From the NCBI GenBank assembly GCA_020350725.1, contig CP070719.1, positions 1,355,422 through 1,361,906 on the forward strand: a stretch of DNA of 6,485 bases, given 5' to 3'. Shown one piece after another: positions 1 through 5,417 of the stretch. Origin of the DNA: a bacterium. Its GTDB lineage: Bacteria; BMS3Abin14. Each line of letters begins with the position of its first letter. Position 1 is the first letter of the stretch. The notes beneath the pieces are model-generated. The model was not told the DNA's origin. It made no database searches and worked only from the letters and a program-made list of their open reading frames with translations. Position numbers and translations under genes: made by a program.

Positions 1-100
1 GTGAAGCAATCTCGGGAATAAAAGCTTTAACACAGAGGACACAGAAGCGTCCCTTGAGACGCCGCCACAGAGGGCCACAGTAATTGCGAGGGGGCGAGGG
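1..100 (+). repeat. Dispersed module copy 1 (CACAGAGGA-containing), truncated by the window edge
   Basis: This stretch aligns without gaps to 1581-1680 at 92 of 100 positions by eye. It contains the ninemer CACAGAGGA followed by a near copy, then a GAGGGCCACAGTAATTGCGA tail. The conserved order of sub-blocks shows the whole module has been duplicated, not only the simple repeat units. Its left end is cut by the window. Confidence 0.8.
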
Positions 101-113
101 GGCGATAACTGAG

Positions 114-141
114 TCCAGAGTCCAGAGGCCAGGGTCCAGAG
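114..141 (+). repeat. TCCAGAG heptamer array (copies also at 1347-1374 and 1692-1712)
   Basis: Four consecutive 7-bp units: TCCAGAG, TCCAGAG, GCCAGGG, TCCAGAG. The array at 1347-1374 has the same order of perfect and variant units (33 of 34 positions identical over 111-144 against 1344-1377). The array at 1692-1712 has three units, exactly one heptamer fewer. Change in copy number by whole units points to slippage or recombination within the array. Confidence 0.85.
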
Positions 142-207
142 GGGGCGAGGGGGCGAACAAGCGTTTGTCATTGCGAACCGATGCCCGGGTGAAGCAATCC
201 TCGAGCT

Positions 208-303
208 GTGAACGGTGAACCGTGAACTGTGAACTGTCTTTTTGGATTTTGGACTTTGGATTTTGGATTCATTTCCGAATCACTAATTACGAATCACGAA
301 TCA
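208..303 (+). repeat. GTGAACN, TTTGGAT and CGAATCA heptamer arrays in series
   Basis: Four GTGAACN units (208-235), a 5-nt junction, four TTTGGAT-like units (241-268), one unrelated heptamer (269-275), then four CGAATCA-like units (276-303). From 241 to 303 the 7-bp phase is never lost, although the motif changes. The junction between the first two families is repeated at 1926-1966 with 39 of 41 identical positions, where the GTGAACN array is exactly one unit shorter. Confidence 0.85.
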
Positions 304-358
304 CTGCGGCCTTTCAACGGTGAACAGTGAACTGGTTCCTACGGATCACTCACTGTGA

Positions 359-1141
359 CTACGGCTCCGGGACCGCCGTGAAGTCCTGGCCGGATACGTC
401 CCAGTACCGGATCTGGACGGACCGGTAATCGGGGGAGAATGTGTATCCGGCAAGCGTGGGAGTGATGAGGTATCCGTTTTCCTCCAGGTCGGGAAAGGCG
501 TACTGCCCCGCGGGGCCGGTGGTGGTCCCGGCGAGGGGCTGGCCGGACAGGGAAGCGCTGATCTCCACCAGGACTCCGGCCAGGCCCGCTCCGTCCAGGG
601 TCACGGTCCCGGAGACGGAACCCAGGGGATAGGTCCGGGCGCAGGCTTCGTTGCTCTTGCCCGACTCCAGGGGGAAGATCCAATCGTAGAAGTTGTCGGC
701 CCAGTAGCTCGTCACCCGGTAGCAGTACAGGGTGTCCGGGGCCAGGCCGCCGTCGATGTATCCCAGGTCCCCGTTGTAGGCCACTACCCGTCCATCACGG
801 TAGACGGCGTAGTCGACATAGGGGGCGTCAGTGTCGTACCACGGCTCCTCGTCGTCACAGGTCCAGGTGAGCTCTATCTCGTGGGCTGAAAGGGCCGTCG
901 CGTCGAGATTCTCGGGACGCGCGGGAGGCCAGAGGGCCGTGCACCCCTGCGCGAGGAGCATAATGATCCCCAGGAAAAGGTGAAATAGTCTGAAGGTGTT
1001 TTGAGATGGGTTGACCACTGGACCGCCCCGGCCGACCTCGTGCGTACCACAGCCTGTAGAATTTAAAAATACCACATTTCCCTCTTCCGTGTATCGGCGC
1101 CCGGAGGAGAGACCTCCTTCCGATCTCATCAGACTATCCAT
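359..1141 (-). CDS. Probable lipoprotein with fibronectin type III and carboxypeptidase-regulatory-like domains
   Basis: 260 aa. A hydrophobic segment at residues 51-66 ends in LLAQGC with Cys67, which looks like a lipoprotein signal; Ala and Gln at -3 and -2 are not ideal, so lipidation is inferred. Residues 74-171 match a fibronectin type III domain (PENL, IELTW, YAVYRDG, TLYCYRV); Cys140 and Cys167 could form the disulfide seen in similar bacterial FN3 domains. Residues 174-256 match a carboxypeptidase-regulatory-like beta-sandwich (GSVSGTVTLDG, LAGVLVEI, YAFPDLE, YTFSPDY). Such proteins usually sit at the cell surface and bind partners or glycans; no catalytic domain is visible. The ATG at 1141 has AGGGG 7 nt upstream, but it places 50 polar residues before the signal. 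GTG starts at codon 23 and codon 42 (1018) would give a normal signal peptide, so the true start is uncertain. It is monocistronic here, and its 3' end abuts repeats. Confidence 0.8.
   Translation of the reverse strand: MDSLMRSEGGLSSGRRYTEEGNVVFLNSTGCGTHEVGRGGPVVNPSQNTFRLFHLFLGIIMLLAQGCTALWPPARPENLDATALSAHEIELTWTCDDEEPWYDTDAPYVDYAVYRDGRVVAYNGDLGYIDGGLAPDTLYCYRVTSYWADNFYDWIFPLESGKSNEACARTYPLGSVSGTVTLDGAGLAGVLVEISASLSGQPLAGTTTGPAGQYAFPDLEENGYLITPTLAGYTFSPDYRSVQIRYWDVSGQDFTAVPEP
1093..1124 (-). other. Two-part hairpin near the 5' end of the lipoprotein gene
   Basis: ATCGG (1093-1097) pairs with CCGAT (1120-1124), and inside it GGAGG (1103-1107) pairs with CCTCC (1113-1117) around a 5-nt loop, leaving an asymmetric internal loop. 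On the minus strand, the sense of the lipoprotein gene, the hairpin contains a Shine-Dalgarno-like GGAGG. If translation starts at ATG 1141 the hairpin lies inside codons; if it starts at a downstream GTG it is leader RNA. It matches no riboswitch I recognise. Confidence 0.35.
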
Positions 1142-1163
1142 TTTATTTCCCCTGTCTGCATGG

Positions 1164-1241
1164 AAATCCGGTTTTACCTGTCTCCTACAAAGCCCGTGCC
1201 AGATTTCCGATGTCTGCTTGCGGCTTTAAATCGCCGGATTT
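1164..1241 (-). other. Possible structured leader RNA or palindromic repeat
   Basis: Three nested inverted pairs are visible: AAATCCGG (1164-1171) with CCGGATTT (1234-1241), AAAGCC (1189-1194) with GGCTTT (1222-1227), and CAGA (1200-1203) with TCTG (1213-1216). A further pair, GTCTC (1180-1184) with GAGAC (1244-1248), would cross the outer stem as a pseudoknot. The element ends 22 nt before the upstream-most start codon of the lipoprotein gene and would be in its 5' leader. It does not match c-di-GMP, cobalamin, TPP, glycine or fluoride riboswitch consensus as I know them. It could instead be one more dispersed palindromic repeat. Confidence 0.3.
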
Positions 1242-1400
1242 ATGAGACTTTTTGTGATGGCACAACCTGTGAACCCGGTCCATTGGAAAAGGCCTGCGCA
1301 CCCGGCCGGTGGAAAGTGCGAAGCAGGAAACGCGGGGACAAATGAGTCCAGAGTCCAGAGGCCAGCGTCCAGAGGGGAGCGATTTAAAGGTAATGCGTAC

Positions 1401-1501
1401 CGAGGTGTCGATGTAGCGAAGTATCGAAGTGTTTCGAACAATAAAGAAGGAACTTAAGGTTGAATTCCTCGATACCTCCATACCTCGTTACACCGATACT
1501 G
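1401..1501. repeat. Inverted pair of octamer arrays (CGAAGTAT family)
   Basis: Plus-strand octamers CGAGGTGT, CGATGTAG, CGAAGTAT, CGAAGTGT occupy 1401-1432. Octamers of the same family in reverse complement (CGATACCT, CCATACCT, CGTTACAC, CGATACTG) occupy 1470-1501. The 37-nt spacer would form the loop of an imperfect hairpin. Confidence 0.75.
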
Positions 1502-1532
1502 ACCAGATAATCTGAAACCTCAATTGTCTAAT

Positions 1533-1690
1533 GAGGGCGAGGGGGCGAACAAGCGGTTGTCATTGCGAACAGATGCCCGTGTGAAGCAATCTCGGGAAAA
1601 AAAGCTTTACCACAGAGGACACAGAGGCGCCCCTTGAGACGCCCCCACTGAGGGCCACAGTAATTGCGAAGGGGAGAGGGGGAGAAATGA
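1533..1690 (+). repeat. Dispersed module copy 2, complete
   Basis: Positions 1533-1590 align to 141-198 at 54 of 58 positions, and 1581-1680 align to 1-100 at 92 of 100. It carries the CATTGCGAAC ... GAAGCAAT segment, whose ATTGC (1562-1566) and GCAAT (1586-1590) can form a small stem. In the left cluster the same two blocks occur in a different arrangement, so the module is built of separable parts. Confidence 0.8.
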
Positions 1691-1742
1691 GTCCAGAGGC
1701 CAGCGTCCAGGGGGGCGCATGGGTGAGGGGGGAAGGATGTAT

Positions 1743-1841
1743 AGTGCTAAGAGATAAGTGCTAAGAGATAAGTATACTGAGCTTTTACTTATCACATATC
1801 ACTAAGTACTTAGGACTCAGTTCACAGTTCACAGTTCTCAA
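1743..1841. repeat. CTAAGAG/ATAAGTG array facing an inverted heptamer run
   Basis: Units CTAAGAG, ATAAGTG, CTAAGAG, ATAAGTA fill 1747-1774. From 1787 the heptamers ACTTATC, ACATATC, ACTAAGT, ACTTAGG, ACTCAGT, TCACAGT, TCACAGT follow without loss of phase; these read as the opposite strand of the CTAAGTG and GTGAACN families. GTTCTCAA (1834-1841) then pairs with TTGAGAAC (1859-1866). Positions 1743-1774 are identical to 5290-5321. Confidence 0.8.
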
Positions 1842-1874
1842 CTCTACTTTCTTCAGACTTGAGAACCAGCTTTT

Positions 1875-1965
1875 CGAATCACGAATCACAAATCACAACG
1901 GTTTCCCAACTGCGAACGGTGAACGGTGAACTGTCCTTTTGGATTTTGGACTTTGGGTTTTGGAT
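1875..1965 (+). repeat. CGAATCA, GTGAACN and TTTGGAT heptamer arrays, second copy in a new order
   Basis: Three CGAATCA-like units (1875-1895), three GTGAACN-like units (1912-1932) and four TTTGGAT-like units (1938-1965). The same three families occur at 208-303, but there CGAATCA comes last, so blocks have been reshuffled while the GTGAACN-TTTGGAT junction is kept. Confidence 0.8.
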
Positions 1966-1986
1966 TAATCTCCAAGGCTCTAATCT

Positions 1987-2145
1987 CTATGTTCCAATCC
2001 TCTGCTCTTCCATACTGACAATTCCCGTCACAACGCGCCCGATGAGTTTCGGCACTACCCCTGTGTCATTTCTGTCAAAAAAGAGAAATCCTCCTGTTTT
2101 CAATGTGTTGAGGCCGAAAGTGCCCGGCGGAAAACTGGCCTCCAT
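1987..2145 (-). CDS. Possible small protein of unknown function (52 aa)
   Basis: An open frame of 52 codons starts with ATG at 2145 and ends with TAG at 1987. On its own strand GGAGG lies 10 nt before the ATG, an acceptable though slightly long spacing. The product starts MEASFPPGTFG, has a hydrophobic GGFLFF patch (residues 18-23), DRNDTGVVPKLIG (24-36) and RVVTGIVSMEE (37-47). There is no cysteine, signal peptide or domain I can name. Unlike the surrounding repeats it is non-repetitive, and the fragment looks vaguely familiar from small hypothetical proteins of deltaproteobacterial genomes, but I cannot verify that. It starts 86 nt from the divergent CHASE2 gene. The plus strand is also open here, so it may be a conserved non-coding segment or a gene remnant. 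Confidence 0.4.
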   Translation of the reverse strand: MEASFPPGTFGLNTLKTGGFLFFDRNDTGVVPKLIGRVVTGIVSMEEQRIGT

Positions 2146-2217
2146 CTTGCGTCATCCTCCGGGAACAGGTGCGTCAGGGGACAGCGGACCCGGCCCGGCC
2201 CTGGTCCCCGGAAAAGC

Positions 2218-2223
2218 AGGAGG
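2218..2223 (+). promoter_or_regulatory. Ribosome binding site fixing the CHASE2/HD-GYP start
   Basis: A perfect AGGAGG lies 8 nt before ATG 2232. It decides against the in-frame GTG at 2169, which would add 21 polar residues and has no such site. Just upstream, GGGGAC (2177-2182) can pair with GTCCCC (2204-2209), a possible leader hairpin. Confidence 0.8.
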
Positions 2224-2231
2224 ACGATCCG

Positions 2232-4313
2232 ATGGCAGAACGCAGAGGAAGGTGGAGAACGGCTTCCGGCCTGTCCCTCCTCTCCCCTGGCGTGGCGGTC
2301 CTCGTGTCGGCGGTCATGCTGGCCGGCTGGCTGGAGAGGGCCGAGCTCATGACCGTTGATGTGCGCACCCTCCTCCTCCCTGGGGGGCATCCGGCCCCGC
2401 TGGCGGTGGTCGCCATCGACGGGGACTCCATCAAGAGAACGGGCACCTGGCCCTGGCCCCGGTCACTTTATGGCCGCGTCATTCGGGAGGCGGCCCGGGA
2501 CGGGGCGCGGGCGATCCTGCTGGACCTCGACCTGTCCACCCCCGCATCCGACCCTGCCGAGGACCTCGCTCTGACCGAGGCCATCCGCGACTCGGGGATC
2601 GTGGTCCTGGCGGCCCACTCCCAGGAAACGGTCTCCCCCGAGGGATTTCGGATCCAGAACCTGGGCCTGCCTCTTCCCGCCTTCGCCGAGGCGGCAGCGG
2701 GGATTGGTGGGATCGTGTTCACCGTCGACGAGGACGACACTGTGAGGAGAGCCCCGGCGGTTGGCACCTTCGGGGACCGGCTCCATCCGCCACTTGGGAT
2801 GGTGGGGGCAAGATACCTCGACCCGACGGTTCCCTCTCAGGCCCCCGAAGGCGCGCTGATCAGGATGTCGCCGCACGACCTCAACTCCATCCCGAGGATC
2901 TCCTTCTATCGGGTCCTCGACGGTGAGGCGGAGGAAGGTTTCTTCCGGGAAAGAGTGGTCCTGGTCGGTGCCACCACCCAGGAGCTCAGGGACATCTGGA
3001 AGACCTCCGTGGGCATCGTACCCGGCGTTTACATCCACGCTGCGGTGGTCCAGTCCGCCCTGAACCGTTCCTGGCTGAACCGGCCGGAAAGAGGATGGTC
3101 GATCTTCCTGGTCGCGGCGGCCTCGCTGACCATCGGTTGGGCCCTGGCCAGGCTGGGCTGGCGGACCGGGCTCCTGGTCCAGGCGGGCTACCTGGGTACA
3201 GTGATCCTGGCCGGCTGGCTTCTCCTGTCCGGTGGGATCATCCTCGAGATCGTGCCGCTCCTGCTGGTGGGAATGATCCAACTGCCGGTCCGGCTTGCCG
3301 TCTCCACCCGGGGAGCGGAACGGGCCCTGGGCCTGGAGAGGCGCAAGGCGGAGGCGATCCTGAAGCTGGGTGAGCTCGAGGAGGCCGAGAGAACCGGACG
3401 GCCCCCCTACGTGGTCCCCCTGGTCCTGCTCCGCCAGGTCCTGGACCTGGACCAGGTGGTCCTGTTCCGTGCCGCCGGAGACGGCTCCGGATGGTCCAGG
3501 GAAGAGGCTGCCGGGGAAGGGAGGGTCGGTGCGAACGAGGATCTGCTCCGGGAGGCCATGGACCGCAACGACGTCATCGGGGTCCGGGACGTTGAGGGCT
3601 GGTCCCTCTACATCCCCCTCCGGACGGTGCGCCGGCCGGCGGGCGTCCTGTATGTTTCCCGGGAAAGGGGCCGGCCGGGAGAGGAGGACCTTCGGGTCCT
3701 GCTGTCCTTCGCCACCCAGACGGGATACTTCCTGGAGGCGGACGACCTGAACCGGCAGGTCAGAGATCTCTACCTGAACACCATCAAGGCCATCAGCAAG
3801 GCCCTCGACTCCCGGGACCACTACACCGGGGCCCACGCCGAGAAATCCGCCGAGTACCTCCGCCGGTTCGGCCGGGCCTGCGGCCTGAACGAGGAACAGA
3901 TCGAGGCCGTCCACATCGGGGCCCTGCTCCATGACATCGGCAAGATAGCCGTCCCGGACAGGATCCTCCTCAAGGAGGGCCGCCTGACCGAGGAGGAATT
4001 CGAGATCATGCGCAGCCACCCGGAGTCGGGCTACGCCATCATCGAGGACCTTCCCCTTCCCGAGGATGTCAAGACCATCGTCCGCAGCCACCACGAGCGC
4101 TTCGACGGGTCCGGATACCCGGACGGGCTCCGGGGCGGCGACATCCCCCTGGTGGTCCGGGTCTTCTCCATCGTGGACGTCTTCGAGGCCCTGGTGTCCG
4201 AGCGCCCCTACAAGAAGCCCCTCGATCTACCTGCCGCGAGGGGGGAGCTGGAGCGGTGCGCCGGGACCCACTTTGACCCTGAACTGGTCCGGATCTTCCT
4301 GTCCGTGATCTGA
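2232..4313 (+). CDS. CHASE2-GAF-like-HD-GYP transmembrane c-di-GMP phosphodiesterase
   Basis: 693 aa. TM1 is at residues 15-34, followed by an extracytoplasmic CHASE2 sensor (about 35-285; VAIDGDSIKR, WPWPRS, RVVLVGATT, PGVYIHAAVVQSALN). Three more membrane segments (about 289-309, 313-334, 335-357) match the usual CHASE2 topology. A charged helix (358-386) leads to a GAF-like region (about 390-504) and an HD-GYP domain (509-693). Conserved HD-GYP residues are present: GAH with His535, HD at 567-568 in LLHDIGKI, His596, HHERFDGSGYP (620-630), Asp649 and RPYK (658-661). The metal ligands and GYP motif are intact, so hydrolysis of c-di-GMP to pGpG or GMP is expected from the family; activity is not shown. 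CHASE2 more often carries cyclase, kinase or GGDEF outputs, so HD-GYP is a less usual pairing. It forms an operon with the FecR-domain gene 19 nt downstream. I see no convincing promoter in front. Confidence 0.93.
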   Translation: MAERRGRWRTASGLSLLSPGVAVLVSAVMLAGWLERAELMTVDVRTLLLPGGHPAPLAVVAIDGDSIKRTGTWPWPRSLYGRVIREAARDGARAILLDLDLSTPASDPAEDLALTEAIRDSGIVVLAAHSQETVSPEGFRIQNLGLPLPAFAEAAAGIGGIVFTVDEDDTVRRAPAVGTFGDRLHPPLGMVGARYLDPTVPSQAPEGALIRMSPHDLNSIPRISFYRVLDGEAEEGFFRERVVLVGATTQELRDIWKTSVGIVPGVYIHAAVVQSALNRSWLNRPERGWSIFLVAAASLTIGWALARLGWRTGLLVQAGYLGTVILAGWLLLSGGIILEIVPLLLVGMIQLPVRLAVSTRGAERALGLERRKAEAILKLGELEEAERTGRPPYVVPLVLLRQVLDLDQVVLFRAAGDGSGWSREEAAGEGRVGANEDLLREAMDRNDVIGVRDVEGWSLYIPLRTVRRPAGVLYVSRERGRPGEEDLRVLLSFATQTGYFLEADDLNRQVRDLYLNTIKAISKALDSRDHYTGAHAEKSAEYLRRFGRACGLNEEQIEAVHIGALLHDIGKIAVPDRILLKEGRLTEEEFEIMRSHPESGYAIIEDLPLPEDVKTIVRSHHERFDGSGYPDGLRGGDIPLVVRVFSIVDVFEALVSERPYKKPLDLPAARGELERCAGTHFDPELVRIFLSVI

Positions 4314-4332
4314 ACTGCATGGAGGTGACGCG

Positions 4333-5178
4333 ATGAGCTTCCGCAGACGAACGTTCCTGACCGTCCTGGCCGCCGCGGCGATGGTCTGGTTGACCTTCCC
4401 CCAGGCCCTTTCCGCCGAGGAGGACGTGACCGTACCGGTCCTCGGCCGGGTTGTCGGTGACGTGAAGATCCGGGCCCACGGGGCCGGCGAATGGATCCAG
4501 GCCGAGGGCAACATGGTCCTGGAGGCGGGGGACAAGGTCTGGGCGGGGCCCGGGGGGCGGGCCGAGATCCGCCATGCCACCGGAACCGTCCGCCTCTTCG
4601 AGAACACCGTCGTGACGGTGCCGTCCATCTTCAGCGGCGGGCGGGGCAGGGAGATCAGAAGGATAGACATGGACCGGGGGACCGGCCTGTTTAGGGTGTC
4701 ACCCGAGGGGACCGAAGGCGGGTTCGAGGTCCGAACCCGGCACCTCATCGCCGGCGTCAAGGGGACAACCTTCGGCGTGGTCACGGGCGAGGAGACCACC
4801 CGGGTCGCCGTCTACGCCGGCCTGGTCGAGGTAACCGACCTGCAGGGCAGCGAGGAAAGCCGAACGGAGGTGGGCAAGGGCCGGTCCCTGACGGTGGTGG
4901 ACGGCCGGGGCTTCGATACCGTGGAGAGGTTCAAACGGCGCAACGACTGGAAGAACTGGGACAAGGGGAAGAAGCCCGGCATCGGGTCCACGGCACCCAA
5001 TGCCGTTCCGTCAAGGGACCTCCCGTCGATCACCACCAGGCCGGCTGACACCAGGGACGCCGTCTCCGACGGCGTGACCAGCGGTTACGACGAGAACGCC
5101 GTGGGGGACTCCTTCGAAAGCACATCCGAGAGCAACGACGGGGACGGCACCGGGGGAGCGGCGGGAAACACCAATTAG
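4333..5178 (+). CDS. Exported FecR-domain protein, partner of the CHASE2 sensor
   Basis: 281 aa, with GGAGGTGA (4321-4328) before the ATG. The N-terminus (MSFRRRTFLT, then a hydrophobic run to about residue 25) is a signal peptide probably cut after LSA at residue 28; RRTFLT also fits a Tat twin-arginine motif. Residues 33-190 are a FecR domain: GRVVGDVKIR (38-47), LEAGDKVWAGPGGRAEIR (63-80), FEVRTRHLIAGVKGTTFGV (131-149) and VAVYAGLVEV (158-167). Residues 198-214 are strongly basic with two Trp, and 215-281 form a low-complexity tail rich in Ser, Thr, Asp and Gly, ending without an anchor. FecR domains sense signals in the periplasm, classically for iron uptake; stand-alone ones next to CHASE2 proteins are, from memory, a recurring arrangement. 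No sigma factor or TonB receptor is nearby, so ferric citrate regulation is unlikely. Regulation of the CHASE2 neighbour is inferred from the operon. Confidence 0.88.
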   Translation: MSFRRRTFLTVLAAAAMVWLTFPQALSAEEDVTVPVLGRVVGDVKIRAHGAGEWIQAEGNMVLEAGDKVWAGPGGRAEIRHATGTVRLFENTVVTVPSIFSGGRGREIRRIDMDRGTGLFRVSPEGTEGGFEVRTRHLIAGVKGTTFGVVTGEETTRVAVYAGLVEVTDLQGSEESRTEVGKGRSLTVVDGRGFDTVERFKRRNDWKNWDKGKKPGIGSTAPNAVPSRDLPSITTRPADTRDAVSDGVTSGYDENAVGDSFESTSESNDGDGTGGAAGNTN

Positions 5179-5197
5179 GAACCGTGGGGCCCGAACG

Positions 5198-5215
5198 TCC
5201 CCGGTTAACCGGGGA
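5198..5215. other. Perfect 18-bp palindrome after the operon
   Basis: TCCCCGGTT/AACCGGGGA is self-complementary and begins 20 nt after the FecR-domain stop codon. As RNA it folds into a CCCCGG/CCGGGG stem with a TTAA loop. No U-tract follows, so it is not a classic intrinsic terminator; it could protect the 3' end of the mRNA, act with Rho, or be a protein-binding site. Confidence 0.4.
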
Positions 5216-5257
5216 GAGGTAAGGGTCAAGGCGGGTGTTGGGAGATTGGTGTGAAGG

Positions 5258-5379
5258 CAGTCCTAAGTGCTAAGAGATAAGTGTTTATCAGTGCTAAGAG
5301 ATAAGTGCTAAGAGATAAGTAAGGGCACCGTTCACTTTTCACTTAACACTGAGCACTTAGGACTGAGAAATTAGGACTC
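5258..5379. repeat. CTAAGAG/ATAAGTG heptamer arrays with inverted partner
   Basis: Heptamers CTAAGTG, CTAAGAG, ATAAGTG (5263-5283), then CTAAGAG, ATAAGTG, CTAAGAG, ATAAGTA (5294-5321) face TTCACTT, TTCACTT, AACACTG, AGCACTT, AGGACTG, AGAAATT, AGGACTC (5331-5379), again in unbroken 7-bp phase. CAGTCCTAAGTGCT (5258-5271) is the exact reverse complement of 5352-5365. Positions 5290-5321 equal 1743-1774. The cluster fills most of the spacer between the c-di-GMP operon and the nucleotidyltransferase cassette. Confidence 0.85.
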
Positions 5380-5417
5380 GTGTTTATCATCCAGCCCTGG
5401 CTCCTTTTGCCTCTGCC

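Larger units (their letters stand above)
1..358. repeat. Gene-free repeat mosaic, left flank
   Basis: No credible gene lies here. In order it holds: a 100-nt module (1-100) that recurs at 1581-1680; a G-rich octamer stretch of GGGGGCGA type (about 90-106 and again 141-156); four TCCAGAG-like heptamers (114-141); an ATTGC...GCAAT inverted pair (170-174 and 194-198); four GTGAACN heptamers (208-235); four TTTGGAT heptamers (241-268); four CGAATCA-like heptamers (276-303); and two more GTGAAC units (320-332). The lipoprotein gene ends at 359, so its transcript runs leftward into this DNA. The left end of the first module is cut by the window edge. The bases are seen directly; any function is unknown. 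Confidence 0.85.
1142..1986. repeat. Long gene-free repeat mosaic between the lipoprotein gene and the c-di-GMP operon
   Basis: About 845 nt with no credible gene. After a possibly structured leader (1164-1241) come TCCAGAG heptamers (1347-1374), two inverted arrays of CGAAGTAT-like octamers (1401-1432 and 1470-1501), a second copy of the left-edge module (1533-1690), more TCCAGAG units (1692-1712), CTAAGAG/ATAAGTG heptamers (1747-1774), an opposite-orientation heptamer run (1787-1841), then CGAATCA (1875-1895), GTGAACN (1912-1932) and TTTGGAT (1938-1965) units. Some frames stay open through these arrays, but they only read the repeats and have no convincing start sites or domains. Confidence 0.85.

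Noticed and set aside
1164-1241. GEMM-type c-di-GMP riboswitch
   Set aside because: The attractive link to the HD-GYP gene is not supported: the conserved GGNAACC and GNACGCAAAGCC segments are absent.
1185-1481. Overlapping plus- and minus-strand open frames of 61-98 codons
   Set aside because: They translate the leader palindrome and the TCCAGAG and octamer repeats, have no ribosome binding sites and no protein-like domains.
1-1690. Insertion sequence
   Set aside because: No transposase frame, no terminal inverted repeats bounding the module and no target-site duplication can be seen.
1743-1841. CRISPR array
   Set aside because: Units are 7 bp and contiguous, with no unique spacers of constant length and no cas genes.
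2169-2231. Upstream GTG start for the CHASE2/HD-GYP gene
   Set aside because: The ATG at 2232 has a perfect AGGAGG at 8 nt and starts just before the first membrane segment; the GTG has no comparable site.
1859-2359. 166-codon plus-strand frame running into the CHASE2 gene
   Set aside because: It reads through the CGAATCA, GTGAACN and TTTGGAT arrays and then overlaps the well-supported CHASE2 gene in another frame. The part at 1987-2145 is open on both strands, so its coding sense is discussed under the small minus-strand candidate.
2463-4094. 543-codon open frame on the minus strand
   Set aside because: It lies wholly antisense to the CHASE2/HD-GYP gene, which has clear domains. Long antisense frames are common in GC-rich genes, and the translation shows only biased Pro/Gly/Asp/Gln-rich sequence with no domain.
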